A DNA stretch of 22,769 bases from Planctomycetaceae bacterium (GTDB taxonomy: Bacteria; Planctomycetota; Planctomycetia; Pirellulales; Pirellulaceae): positions 1-22,769 of the forward strand of contig NYXM01000059.1 in NCBI GenBank assembly GCA_002685655.1, read 5' to 3'. Position numbers and translations under genes: made by a program. Shown in pieces: positions 14,165-22,769 of this stretch. Under the pieces are notes generated by a model. The model searched no databases. It was not told the DNA's origin and saw only the letters and a program-made list of their open reading frames with translations. Every line of letters starts with the position of its first letter. Positions within the stretch are counted from its first letter, which is position 1.

Positions 14165-15052
14165 ATGAAACGAATTCCACTCGGCCCACTGTATTACGAA
14201 TTCAGTCGGCACAATCAACCGCGCTTAACCATCAGTTCGGGCGAAACCGTATTAGTCGAAACGGAGGACGCCTTCTCGGGACAGATTCGAGTGAACGAGG
14301 ATCGTCGCGACAAGTCAAGAAAGCCGTTCGGCAATCCGCAGACGGGACCGATCTTTATCGAAGATGCCGAACCGGGCGACACGCTAGCGGTTCACATTCT
14401 GGAGATCGCCCCTGCACTCGACCAATGCGCAACGCGGACCAGCGATCCCAAACAGCTGACCCAATGGCTCGGCGATGATTGTCCGCACGGCACGCACATC
14501 TGCCCAATCCAGGATGGCAGAGTATTCTGGAGCGACATGATCACACTTCCCTACCGACCGATGCTTGGCTGCATCGGCACGGCACCTGGAACTGGCGTTC
14601 CCACCACAGGTCCCGCCGGACCACACGGTGGCAATATGGACATCATTGAAACGGCGCCCGGCAACACCGTGTACTTGCCGATCTTTGTCGAGGGTGCCTA
14701 TTTGTATCTAGGCGACGCGCACGCCACGATGGGTCACGGTGAACTGTCGGCCAGCGGCCTCGAAATGGCATCGCACACAACGCTGCGGGTCGAGTTGATC
14801 AAGAACAAGACGATCCCGGCGCCACGGATCGAATCGCCCGATGAGATCATGACAATCGCCACGGGTTGTCCGATGGAGCGTTCCATCGCGCAAGCCTACG
14901 CCTGGCTGATCTTGTGGATGGAATCCGAATTCGGTTGGAACCGTTGGCGGGCGTATGACTTGCTGACGCACGCCGGACAGATTTCCGTCGGCTATTTCGA
15001 CATTGGCACCGTCGCCACCAAAATCTCCAAGGAGTTGCTTGACGATGCCTGA
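14165..15052 (+). CDS. Acetamidase/formamidase family protein, 295 aa
   Basis: The sequence matches the FmdA/AmdA family (PF03069), which hydrolyses small amides such as formamide or acetamide to ammonia and the acid. Visible family blocks are GPIFIEDAEPGDTLAVHI (61-78), TAPGTGVPTTGPAGPHGGNM (139-158) and GDAHATMGHGELSASGLEM (183-201), the last holding the conserved acidic and His residues. The length is typical. There is no signal peptide, so it is cytoplasmic. Its stop overlaps the next gene's start by 8 bases, so the pair is probably translationally coupled; the SDR ribosome binding site AAGGAG (15029-15034) lies inside this gene. The natural amide is not evident. Confidence 0.9.
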   Translation: MKRIPLGPLYYEFSRHNQPRLTISSGETVLVETEDAFSGQIRVNEDRRDKSRKPFGNPQTGPIFIEDAEPGDTLAVHILEIAPALDQCATRTSDPKQLTQWLGDDCPHGTHICPIQDGRVFWSDMITLPYRPMLGCIGTAPGTGVPTTGPAGPHGGNMDIIETAPGNTVYLPIFVEGAYLYLGDAHATMGHGELSASGLEMASHTTLRVELIKNKTIPAPRIESPDEIMTIATGCPMERSIAQAYAWLILWMESEFGWNRWRAYDLLTHAGQISVGYFDIGTVATKISKELLDDA

Positions 15053-15809
15053 ATCCACGCGAGACTTGGAGGGTCGCACTGCCCTGGTGACTGGTGGGGC
15101 CAAGGGAATCGGTGCTGCCTGTTGCCTTCTCTTGGCCAAAGCAGGCGCACGCGTGGCGGTCAATTATCGCTCCAGCAGTTCAGCCGCCAAACAGCTCGTC
15201 GCACGGATCGAATCCGACGATGGCACTGCGTTCGCGTGTCAGGCAGACGTCACATCGGACGAAGCCGTCAGCAGCATGGTCACCAACGTGGAAGCGGCGT
15301 TGGGCCCGATCGACCTGCTGGTAAACAACGCTGGCATCTTCGATTTCATTTCGCACGAAGAGACGACGCCCGAGCAATGGCAGCGGACGCTGGATATCAA
15401 TCTGACAGGTTGCTATCGCGTGACGTGGGCAGTGAAGGCGGGCATGATCCAGCGGCAGTTCGGTCGGATCGTCAACATGTCGTCGATCTCTGCGCTCCAA
15501 GCGCGACCGATGTCCATTGCCTACTCCGTCAGCAAGGCCGGAATGACTGCGCTGACGAAGAGTCTGGCGGCGGCAGTGGCCGAATACAACATTCGTGTCA
15601 ACGCAGTCGCACCAGGTTTGATCGACACGGAAATTATCAAAGACGTGGATCCGCGAGTCCGCGAATCGCTCGTGGCCAACACACCACTCGGTCGGCTCGG
15701 CCAACCAGACGATATCGCCGAAATGGTCTTGTTCTTGCTCTCGGAACGGTCACGTTACATGACGGGCCAGACGATTGTGGCCAGCGGTGGACGTGTGATG
15801 CTGCCGTAA
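15045..15809 (+). CDS. Short-chain dehydrogenase/reductase (SDR), FabG-like, 254 aa
   Basis: This is a classical SDR. The cofactor motif TGGAKGIG is at 16-23, NNAG at 94-97, and the catalytic Ser147, Tyr160 and Lys164 are in MSSISALQ and YSVSKAG. VNYRSS at 39-44 after the second strand, with Arg42, favours NADP(H). The C-terminal APGLIDTEI and SERSRYMTGQTIVASGG are typical of FabG-type 3-ketoacyl reductases and sugar or polyol dehydrogenases. The frame is open to 15003, but ATG 15045 has AAGGAG ten bases upstream and gives the normal SDR length. It overlaps the acetamidase gene by 8 bases, which points to one transcript; the shared substrate cannot be named. Confidence 0.93.
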   Translation: MPESTRDLEGRTALVTGGAKGIGAACCLLLAKAGARVAVNYRSSSSAAKQLVARIESDDGTAFACQADVTSDEAVSSMVTNVEAALGPIDLLVNNAGIFDFISHEETTPEQWQRTLDINLTGCYRVTWAVKAGMIQRQFGRIVNMSSISALQARPMSIAYSVSKAGMTALTKSLAAAVAEYNIRVNAVAPGLIDTEIIKDVDPRVRESLVANTPLGRLGQPDDIAEMVLFLLSERSRYMTGQTIVASGGRVMLP

Positions 15810-15925
15810 ATCACCGGGACGATGGCTCGTGACAACGGGCTATTGTCTTTAATTCCGCTGGCCTTCGGTGTATAAACGTCCGTAGATGCATCGATATCCG
15901 CAGTGTTCCTGTCGGACTCACCTTA

Positions 15926-18900
15926 ATGCCTTTCCACCTTATTCCCCTAACTCGAATTGCTGCCTGGCTCTATGTAGGGTCGTTGCTGTGGTCTGGCACG
16001 GTCGCTGGCACCGCGCCGGTTCGTGCTGACGAAACGGCGGTACCAGGCAACGACTTTTTCGAAAAACGGGTACGCCCCGTACTGTCCGAGCACTGTTTGG
16101 ATTGCCACAACGAGGACCAATCCGAGGGCGACCTTCGCCTGGATTCGTTGAACGGTTTCCTCCGCGGCGGCAAGCGCGGTCCGGCTCTGGTGCCCGAGAA
16201 CGCTGATGCGAGCTTATTCATCCGCGCGGTGCGGCATGGTGAGGTTCTCAAAATGCCTCCCAAAACGAAGTTGCCGGCGCGACAGATCGCGGACTTGATC
16301 GCTTGGGTCAAGATGGGCGCGCCATGGCCCGACAGTTTGCCCGCGCCGGTTGTGGCGCCGGCGGCAAATGACGTTGATCGCAAGTTGCGGCTCGAAGAAC
16401 TAGACTTTTGGTCCTTACAACCGATTGCCTCGCCCGTCGCTCCCGACATCGGCCGCGATGCCTGGGCGCGGTTGCCGCTGGACGCGTTCATTTTGGCACG
16501 GCTCAACGAAGCAGGATGTCATCCCGCGCCTCGGGCAACACGGCGAACACTGATTCGGCGTGTTACGTTCGACTTGACCGGCCTGCCTCCGACGCCGGAC
16601 GAGATTGACGCCTTCTTGCAAGACGAAGCGCCCGATGCCTTCGCGCGGCTCGTCGATCGACTGTTGCAATCACCCAGGTATGGCCAACGCTGGGGGAGAC
16701 ATTGGTTGGACGTGGCTCGCTATGCCGATTCCAACGGCATGGATGAGAACCTGGCTTACGCCAATGCATACCGTTATCGCGATTATGTTGTGGCCGCGCT
16801 GAATCGAGACAAACCGTTCGATCAATTCGTTCGAGAACAGATTGCTGGCGACCTGTTGGCCGTTCACCTAACGGGCGACGCCAGCAAGGACGCGCTGGCC
16901 GCGACAGGCTTTTTGACCTTGGGCGCGAAAATGCTGGCCGAGGATGATCCGGTCAAAATGCAGATGGACATTATCGACGAGCAGATCGACACGCTGGGTC
17001 GGGCATTCATGGGCCTGACGCTGGGCTGCGCGCGATGCCACGATCACAAGTTTGATCCACTGCTCACCTCGGACTATTACGCACTGGCCGGGATTTTCAA
17101 AAGCACCAAGACGATGGAGAATTTCAGCGTTGTGGCTCGCTGGCAGGAACGGCCTTTGGCTTCCGCCGCGGACATCCAGCGCCAACAGCAGCAGCAACAA
17201 CGTGCTGCTGCCACGATCGCGCAGATTGATACCTTGGTTAACAGCACGACGTTAGAAGTCGTCAACGACGACCGGCGACAGCTGGGCGACTATCTGCTGG
17301 CCGCCGAACGACAACGGAAACTCGACGCTGCAACAACTCGGCTCGCCGCCATTGCCGCCTCATCCGAGACAGACGAAGCCGTTGTCGTCGAGGCCGAAAC
17401 TGTAAAGCGAGGTAATCTCGTCTCACTAGCCGACGGCTATGGCGAGGGTATCGGGGTAATCGCCGGCCCCGGCGGCCCAAATCACGGTGAATTGGAGTTT
17501 TCGATTTCGCGCGCAGGATCGTATGCAATTGCCGTTCGCTATGCCGCTGCGGAGGCACGACCCACGCGATTGACCGTGGCTGGGAAGTCGGTCAATTCGG
17601 CGGCTTGTGGCGAAGTCACTGGCAGTTGGTATCCGGATACGCAGCGCTGGTCCATTGAAGGACAATGCAGTTTGCCAGCGGGACCGTGTACCATCCGATT
17701 CGATCGTGACGGACCGATTCCGCACATCGATAAGTTGATGTTCGTGGCAGTCTCGCAGTTGATCGATTCGTCAGCCGGCGGTCTTGAGCGGCAGTCCGGC
17801 GACTTCACACCGAAATCGGAATTCGTCGTTCAATGGACCAGGTACTTGAACGGATTGGCAGCGGATTCCGATTCGCCGCTGGCCGTCTGGAACGCGTTTG
17901 CCGCGGGTCTTGAGAGCCCGAATTGGCAGGCAGCACTTAACGAGATCTCTGCCACTCCAACCCAAACCTTCGATCTACACGAATTGGCAGGTCAGTTCAG
18001 CAAGCGGGCCGCCGGGCTGCTGGACCAAGATGCCGAGCAAGACAACCCACTGGAGGAACAGCTGCGCGCGGTGCTGTTCGACGACGCAGGTCCGTTCAAG
18101 TCGAGCAGTTCGATCGAGACCCACTTTCCCGATGCTACTCGACAGGAACTGGTCGCCCTCCGAGCAAAGAAACAAGAGCAAGAACAGGCAGAATTGAAGT
18201 TGCCCACCACGATGGCGGTGTCCGATGGCACACCCGAAGATATCCGGATTCACTTCCGCGGAAGCCATCTGACCAAAGGCCGTGTTGTAGCGCGTCGTTT
18301 CCCCGTCGCGTTTGAGCGCCACGCCACGACACCCATCAGCGCTAACGGAAGTGGTCGCTTGGAGCTAGCCAGGTGGATGACCAGGGCTGACCATCCGTTG
18401 ACCGCCCGCGTGATTGTCAATCGCGTGTGGCAATGGCATTTCGGCGAAGGTCTGGTCCGCTCACCCGACAACCTTGGTCGGCTGGGCCAAACGCCCACAC
18501 ACCCACAGCTGTTGGACTGGCTGGCAACGCGGTTCATCGAATCCGGCTGGTCCCTGAAGGAATTGCATCGGCTGATTCTGCTCTCGGCGACGTATCAAAT
18601 GAGTACTCAATGGAATGCGCACGCCGCCGCGATCGATCCGGAGAATCGCCTGCTGTGGAGGTTCAACCGTCGGCGGCTTGAAGCTGAAGCAATTCGTGAC
18701 GCCATGTTGGCCATCAGCGGCCGGTTGGACGAACAGATTGGCGGATCGATCTTGCCCACGGAAAACCGCAAGTACGTCACCAACACCGCCAACGTCGATC
18801 CCGTCGCCTATCAGACGAACCGCCGGTCTCTGTACCTGCCAGTTGTGCGTAGCGCACTCTACGAAGTCTTTCAGGCGTTCGACTTTGCTGATCCCAGCGT

Positions 18901-19225
18901 GATGAGCGGACGGCGACAATCGACTACCGTGGCACCGCAAGCGTTGTTCATCATGAACAGCAAGTTTGTCACCGAGCAGACGCGAGCTTTGGCGGAATGG
19001 CTGACGGCTGACGACGGGGACGATGCCGGGCGCGTGCGTGTCACCTACCAGCGCACCTTGGGACGCCCGCCAACAACGTCTGAAATCTCACGAGCGACCA
19101 GCTACGTTCAAGCGTACACGATGCGCCAGGCGGCTGACATTGAGCCGCTTGAAGGGCGGATCCGAGCGTGGCAGAGTTTTTGTCGGGTTATCCTGGCGAC
19201 CAATGAATTTATCTTCCTGGAATAG
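15926..19225 (+). CDS. Exported PSCyt1-DUF1549-DUF1553 planctomycete cytochrome protein with carbohydrate-binding-like insert, 1099 aa
   Basis: A signal peptide spans about residues 1-34 (hydrophobic IAAWLYVGSLLW, cleavage near VRA-DE). The planctomycete cytochrome C domain follows with heme motif CLDCH (Cys57, Cys60, His61) and SEGDLRLDS. DUF1549 (about 180-390) has LPLDAFILARLNEAG, DLTGLPPTPDEIDAFL, YGQRWGRHWLDVARYAD and a second CxxCH, CARCHDHKFDPL (Cys368-His372). Residues about 485-610 (VVVEAETVKRGN onward, ending IDKLMFVAV) look like a CBM6/35-type beta-sandwich. DUF1553 (about 815-1080) has HPLTARVIVNRVWQWHFGEG and GWSLKELHRLILLSATYQMS. Such proteins are abundant in planctomycetes and thought to be periplasmic or surface oxidoreductase-like partners in polysaccharide use. 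The DUF1501 gene follows after 5 bases, the standard pair. Confidence 0.95.
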   Translation: MPFHLIPLTRIAAWLYVGSLLWSGTVAGTAPVRADETAVPGNDFFEKRVRPVLSEHCLDCHNEDQSEGDLRLDSLNGFLRGGKRGPALVPENADASLFIRAVRHGEVLKMPPKTKLPARQIADLIAWVKMGAPWPDSLPAPVVAPAANDVDRKLRLEELDFWSLQPIASPVAPDIGRDAWARLPLDAFILARLNEAGCHPAPRATRRTLIRRVTFDLTGLPPTPDEIDAFLQDEAPDAFARLVDRLLQSPRYGQRWGRHWLDVARYADSNGMDENLAYANAYRYRDYVVAALNRDKPFDQFVREQIAGDLLAVHLTGDASKDALAATGFLTLGAKMLAEDDPVKMQMDIIDEQIDTLGRAFMGLTLGCARCHDHKFDPLLTSDYYALAGIFKSTKTMENFSVVARWQERPLASAADIQRQQQQQQRAAATIAQIDTLVNSTTLEVVNDDRRQLGDYLLAAERQRKLDAATTRLAAIAASSETDEAVVVEAETVKRGNLVSLADGYGEGIGVIAGPGGPNHGELEFSISRAGSYAIAVRYAAAEARPTRLTVAGKSVNSAACGEVTGSWYPDTQRWSIEGQCSLPAGPCTIRFDRDGPIPHIDKLMFVAVSQLIDSSAGGLERQSGDFTPKSEFVVQWTRYLNGLAADSDSPLAVWNAFAAGLESPNWQAALNEISATPTQTFDLHELAGQFSKRAAGLLDQDAEQDNPLEEQLRAVLFDDAGPFKSSSSIETHFPDATRQELVALRAKKQEQEQAELKLPTTMAVSDGTPEDIRIHFRGSHLTKGRVVARRFPVAFERHATTPISANGSGRLELARWMTRADHPLTARVIVNRVWQWHFGEGLVRSPDNLGRLGQTPTHPQLLDWLATRFIESGWSLKELHRLILLSATYQMSTQWNAHAAAIDPENRLLWRFNRRRLEAEAIRDAMLAISGRLDEQIGGSILPTENRKYVTNTANVDPVAYQTNRRSLYLPVVRSALYEVFQAFDFADPSVMSGRRQSTTVAPQALFIMNSKFVTEQTRALAEWLTADDGDDAGRVRVTYQRTLGRPPTTSEISRATSYVQAYTMRQAADIEPLEGRIRAWQSFCRVILATNEFIFLE

Positions 19226-19230
19226 CATTG

Positions 19231-20640
19231 ATGCGACACACTTGCCATCGTTTCGAACCGGCTGTTTCACGCCGTGACATGCTGCGCACGTGCGGTGCGG
19301 GATTCGGTGGCCTGGCGTTAGCATCATTGCTTTCAGAAACAGCCGCAGCGCATCCGCTGACGGAAAAGGCCCCTCATTTCGCGCCACGGGCGAAACAGGT
19401 CATCTTCCTTTTCATGCATGGTGGGCCGTCGCAGGTCGATACGTTCGACTACAAACCGCTGCTCGAGCGCGATCATGGCAAGCCGCTCCCATTCGCCAAA
19501 CCGCGCGTACAGTCGGGCGCCACGGCCAACTTGCTAAAATCGCCGTTTGAATTCCGCCAACATGGTCAGTCTGGCGCGTGGGTTAGCGAACTGTTCCCGC
19601 ATGTGGCCAATCGTGTCGATGACATGTGTATTATCAACTCGATGCACTGTTCGAATTCCCGCCACGGTGGCGCGCTGCTGGAACTACACACCGGCAGCGA
19701 TACGTTTGTCAGGCCCAGCTTTGGTTCGTGGGTGACCTACGGCTTAGGGAGCGGCAATCAAGACCTGCCCGGTTTTGTGACGATATGCCCGACGTTGACG
19801 CATGGCGGTGCGAACGCATATGGCTCGGCATTTCTACCGGCCGACTTTCAAGGTGTGCCGTTGGGCAACGCCAGCATCCCTTCTGACAAGGCCAAGATCC
19901 CCTTTATTGAAAATGCAGCCGGCACGCCCGTGGAGTTGCAGCGGTTCGAACTGGACTTGTTAAAAGAAATGAACCTGGTCCGTTTGTCTGAAACGGGTCC
20001 TGACGCCGTGCTGGAAGCCCGCATCAATTCCTTCGAACTTGCCTTTCGTATGCAAGCGACGGCACCACAGTTGCAGGACATTGGCAACGAATCGGCCGCC
20101 ACCAGAAAGCAATATGGGCTGGACAACGGCAAGACAGCCAATTTTGGCCGGCAGTGTTTGATGGCTCGGCGGTTCATAGAACAAGGCGTCCGTTTTGTGC
20201 AGTGCACGCACAGTTATAAGTGGGATCAACACGGCAATTTGAAGAAGGACCACACCAAGAACGCTTTCGAAGTAGATCAGCCAATCGCTGCACTGCTGTC
20301 CGACTTGAAAACCAGAGGGCTGCTTGACGACACGTTAGTCTTGTGGGGCGGCGAGTTCGGCCGTACGCCCGTTGCACAAGGCAACGATGGCCGCGATCAC
20401 AATCCGCAAGGGTATTCGATGTGGCTCGCCGGCGGCGGTATCAAGGGCGGGATAACCTACGGCCAGACTGACGACTACGGCTATTACGCTGTGGCGGACA
20501 AGGTCCATGTTCACGATCTACACGCCACCATGTTGCATCTGCTGGGTCTGGACCACACGCAACTGACCTATCGCTACGCCGGTCGCGATTTTCGCCTGAC
20601 CGATATCTATGGCGACGTCGTATACGGTCTTATCGCGTAA
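19231..20640 (+). CDS. DUF1501 Tat-exported protein, 469 aa
   Basis: The N-terminus has a twin-arginine signal, SRRDMLRTCGAGFGGLALAS (residues 13-32), so the folded protein is exported, probably with a bound metal. The rest is the DUF1501 fold, related to alkaline phosphatase/sulfatase: IFLFMHGGPSQVDTFDYKP, WVSELFPHVANRVDDM, VLWGGEFGRTPVAQG and GRDHNPQGYSMWLAGGGIKG with the conserved Asp, His and Gly residues. The length is normal. The ATG 19231 is used; an in-frame TTG sits directly before it. It is paired with the DUF1549/DUF1553 gene upstream, and its end overlaps the following zinc peptidase gene by 32 bases. Enzymatic activity is not established for the family. Confidence 0.93.
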   Translation: MRHTCHRFEPAVSRRDMLRTCGAGFGGLALASLLSETAAAHPLTEKAPHFAPRAKQVIFLFMHGGPSQVDTFDYKPLLERDHGKPLPFAKPRVQSGATANLLKSPFEFRQHGQSGAWVSELFPHVANRVDDMCIINSMHCSNSRHGGALLELHTGSDTFVRPSFGSWVTYGLGSGNQDLPGFVTICPTLTHGGANAYGSAFLPADFQGVPLGNASIPSDKAKIPFIENAAGTPVELQRFELDLLKEMNLVRLSETGPDAVLEARINSFELAFRMQATAPQLQDIGNESAATRKQYGLDNGKTANFGRQCLMARRFIEQGVRFVQCTHSYKWDQHGNLKKDHTKNAFEVDQPIAALLSDLKTRGLLDDTLVLWGGEFGRTPVAQGNDGRDHNPQGYSMWLAGGGIKGGITYGQTDDYGYYAVADKVHVHDLHATMLHLLGLDHTQLTYRYAGRDFRLTDIYGDVVYGLIA

Positions 20641-21355
20641 GCAGCAACTCGTATTGCTGCCAGAGACGATCAACGCTGTGGGAATTCCATTTGAATCGCT
20701 GATCTTGCTGGCGACGGTCGTCGCCGTCTTGATGGCTGTGTCCGCGCAAGTCGTAATCCGCCTGACAATGCGGCAGACGCAACGACTGCCGGCGCGGATG
20801 AGCGGCTTTGCGGCGGCTCGCAAGGTGCTCGACGACGCCGGGCTGGAAGACGTGGCTATCGAACAAGTACCAGGCTCGTTGAGCGATCACTACGAGCCGC
20901 TCCACCGAGTCCTACGACTGAGCGGCCCGGTCTATCACGGGCGATCGCTGGCAGCTGTGGGAACTGCGGCGCACGAAGCAGGGCACGCGTTGCAGCATGC
21001 CGCTGGGGACTTTCGAGTCAGAATTCTCGGTCTGGCTGGAATCGCAGCCAGCTTCGGCAGCGGCGCAGGGATCATTTTAATGATACTGGGCGTAGGATTT
21101 CGACCGCTGATTTGGTTGGGTGCCTGCGTGTTCTGCGGCGCTGTCTTCTTTCAGATCGCGAATCTGCCTGGCGAGCTCAACGCTAGTCGGCGTGCGAAGC
21201 AGCGGTTGCTGGAACTGGATATCGTGGCCGATGAAGATCTTCGGGCGGTCTTACACATCATCAACGCCGCCACATTGACCTATCTGGCTGTCACCTTACA
21301 GACGATTCTGACCTCGCTGGTCGGGATGTTGCGATATATGAGCCGACGGGCGTGA
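20609..21355 (+). CDS. Membrane zinc metallopeptidase, YugP/PF04298 type, 248 aa
   Basis: The zinc motif HEAGH is at residues 122-126, in VGTAAHEAGHALQHAAGDFR, preceded by LSDHYEPLHRVLRLSGPVYH as in the YugP family. A hydrophobic span near residues 30-52 (SLILLATVVAVLMAVSAQVV) and three more after the motif (about 140-157, 160-182 and 222-242) make it an integral membrane protein. GELNASRRAKQRLLEL (about 190-205) corresponds to the family's Phe-x-Ala-Ser-x-Arg-Ala block with the third ligand Glu. The length is normal. ATG 20609 overlaps the DUF1501 gene by 32 bases; a GTG at 20678 is an alternative that would avoid the overlap. It may degrade membrane or misfolded proteins. Confidence 0.85.
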   Translation: MATSYTVLSRKQQLVLLPETINAVGIPFESLILLATVVAVLMAVSAQVVIRLTMRQTQRLPARMSGFAAARKVLDDAGLEDVAIEQVPGSLSDHYEPLHRVLRLSGPVYHGRSLAAVGTAAHEAGHALQHAAGDFRVRILGLAGIAASFGSGAGIILMILGVGFRPLIWLGACVFCGAVFFQIANLPGELNASRRAKQRLLELDIVADEDLRAVLHIINAATLTYLAVTLQTILTSLVGMLRYMSRRA

Positions 21356-21479
21356 TCCTACTGGAGCGCCTGGAGCACTTCGCACGACCTGGGTTTTCGC
21401 GTTACAATCAAGTTCGTTTCACGAACTCGTATTTCACTCCACCAACGCTGCCCGCCAGGAAAACTCGGAGCCGAACCGC

Positions 21480-22769
21480 ATGTCCTCATACCCACTCATG
21501 TTCCGCGTTCGTCAGACTTTCGAGCGGCCGCGTGTAGACGACATCCCGGCTGCGGTGGATGCGCAACTGTCGCAATTGGAACTGTCCAAGACGATTCAGC
21601 CGGGTCAGTCGGTCGCGATCACAGCAGGTAGCCGAGGTATCGCCAACATCCACCTGATCATCAAGGCCGCCGTCGATCACCTCAGAGCGATTGGAGCGGA
21701 GCCCTTTATCGTCCCCGCGATGGGCAGTCACGGCGGCGGCACTGCGGAAGGTCAACGAAAGATTATTGAATGCTACGGAATTACCGAATCGTATTGCGGA
21801 TGTCCCATTCGCGCCAGCATGGAAACCGAAGTCGTTTGTGAAGCCGAAGAAGGATTTCCCGTGCATTTCGACAGACATGCCTTCACCGCGGATCACGTGA
21901 TTGTGTGTGGTCGTGTCAAACCTCATACCGGCTTCACGGGGGACATCGAAAGCGGCCTGATGAAGATGATGTTGATCGGGTTAGGGAAACACGCCGGCGC
22001 AAAGGTGTATCATCGCGCCATCAAGGACAACAGTTTCGGCCAGATTGTGCGCAGCGTCGCCCGCGAAGTCCTGTCCAAATGTCGAATCGCTGCTGGTCTG
22101 GCGATTATCGAAAATGGCTATGATGAAACGGCCAAGATCGCCGCCGTGGCGCCGAGGGATTTTGAAGAACGTGAGAAAGAGCTCTTGGTCGAGGCCAAGC
22201 AGTGGATGCCGCGACTGCCGTTCAAGACGGCGGATCTCTTGTTGATCGACGAGATCGGCAAAAATATAAGCGGGACCGGCATGGACACCAACATTGTAGG
22301 ACGCAAGTATCGGGATCACATTGCGCGCGAAGACGAGTTCCCAAAAGTCCGCTACATCGCGATCCGGGGATTGACCAAGGAGACACATGGCAATGCGACG
22401 GGAATCGGCTTGGCTGAGTTCGCCTTGACCCGCGCTATCGCATCGGTCGACCAGCAAGCGACACTGACCAATTGCCTCACGGGAGGACACGCGACCGCGG
22501 CGATGACGCCCGTTCACTTCGTCAGCGATCAAGAGCTGCTGGATCGAGTTTTGACACAGATCGGTTTGACGGAGCCAGAAAATGCCAAAGTAATGTGGAT
22601 TCGAAATACCTTGGAATTGGCCGAAGTGGAGTGTTCCGCTGCGTACTTGAACGAAATACGGGAGCGGGGAGATCTCGAACTGTTGGCAGACCCACGCCCG
22701 CTGGAGTTCGACGCATCTGGGAATCTCAACAGTGCGGAAGAATGCTCGCTGGGAATCGCTGCCAAGTGA
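21480..22769 (+). CDS. LarA-like (DUF2088) nickel-pincer-type racemase/epimerase homologue, 429 aa
   Basis: The protein belongs to the lactate racemase LarA superfamily (PF09861), whose studied members racemise or epimerise 2-hydroxy acids using a nickel-pincer nucleotide cofactor. Visible parts are ITAGSRGIANI (48-57), VPAMGSHGGGTAEGQRK (78-94), and CGRVKPHTGFTGDIESGLMK (143-162), in which the His and following Lys match the position of the cofactor-binding Lys and catalytic His of LarA. The C-terminal half has ADLLLIDEIGKNISGTGMDT and THGNATGIGLAEF. The stop codon ends exactly at the window edge. No larB/larC/larE cofactor genes are in the window. Substrate unknown; the family has many groups beyond lactate. 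Confidence 0.85.
   Translation: MSSYPLMFRVRQTFERPRVDDIPAAVDAQLSQLELSKTIQPGQSVAITAGSRGIANIHLIIKAAVDHLRAIGAEPFIVPAMGSHGGGTAEGQRKIIECYGITESYCGCPIRASMETEVVCEAEEGFPVHFDRHAFTADHVIVCGRVKPHTGFTGDIESGLMKMMLIGLGKHAGAKVYHRAIKDNSFGQIVRSVAREVLSKCRIAAGLAIIENGYDETAKIAAVAPRDFEEREKELLVEAKQWMPRLPFKTADLLLIDEIGKNISGTGMDTNIVGRKYRDHIAREDEFPKVRYIAIRGLTKETHGNATGIGLAEFALTRAIASVDQQATLTNCLTGGHATAAMTPVHFVSDQELLDRVLTQIGLTEPENAKVMWIRNTLELAEVECSAAYLNEIRERGDLELLADPRPLEFDASGNLNSAEECSLGIAAK

Noticed and set aside
17180..17215. CAG/CAA-rich stretch in the DUF1549 gene as a microsatellite
   Set aside because: It simply encodes a short Gln-rich linker and is too short and irregular to be a repeat of note.

Overview
The window looks like a stretch of a planctomycete chromosome (Planctomycetota, probably Pirellulales-like). 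The strongest taxonomic signs are a PSCyt1/DUF1549/DUF1553 cytochrome protein followed by a DUF1501 Tat-exported protein, a planctomycete-type XRE-like regulator next to pheT, and a PheT that lacks the EMAP/OB domain. There are no rRNA, tRNA or CRISPR features that I can see.

Region 1 (1 to about 3,980) is the right-hand end of an integrative element. It holds the 3' end of a gene with a LamG-like start motif, then a three-gene set of unknown function (a 128-aa protein, a 38-aa single-span membrane peptide joined by an ATGA overlap, and a HEAT-repeat protein), then a large serine recombinase whose 3' end is the element boundary. Across the boundary, on the minus strand, sits the first 43 codons of a YjbQ/UPF0047-family gene, cut in the middle of its conserved core, so the element most likely integrated into yjbQ. 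The rest of yjbQ should lie beyond the left edge of the window. Two diverged copies of a roughly 50-bp sequence with complementary ends (274-325 and 1711-1752) bracket the three-gene set, and their end arms have changed in a compensatory way.

Region 2 (3,980-7,043) is host chromosome: the yjbQ remnant preceded by a Ycf48-like beta-propeller gene on the same strand, a divergent small GT2-like protein with a degraded metal-binding motif, and the XRE-like regulator.

Region 3 (7,044-11,426, minus strand) is the translation operon rpmI-rplT-pheS-pheT, without infC, with a hairpin-rich leader ahead of rpmI and a strong hairpin between rplT and pheS.

Region 4 (11,427-22,769) is metabolic: a glutamate-1-semialdehyde-aminomutase-like class III aminotransferase is divergent from a D-2-hydroxyacid dehydrogenase, followed by a repeat-rich spacer, a translationally coupled acetamidase/formamidase-SDR pair, the PSCyt1/DUF1549/DUF1553 and DUF1501 pair, a YugP-type membrane zinc peptidase, and a LarA-like (DUF2088) racemase/epimerase homologue ending exactly at the window edge. 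The enzymes suggest handling of hydroxy acids and amides, but no specific substrate can be read from the sequence.
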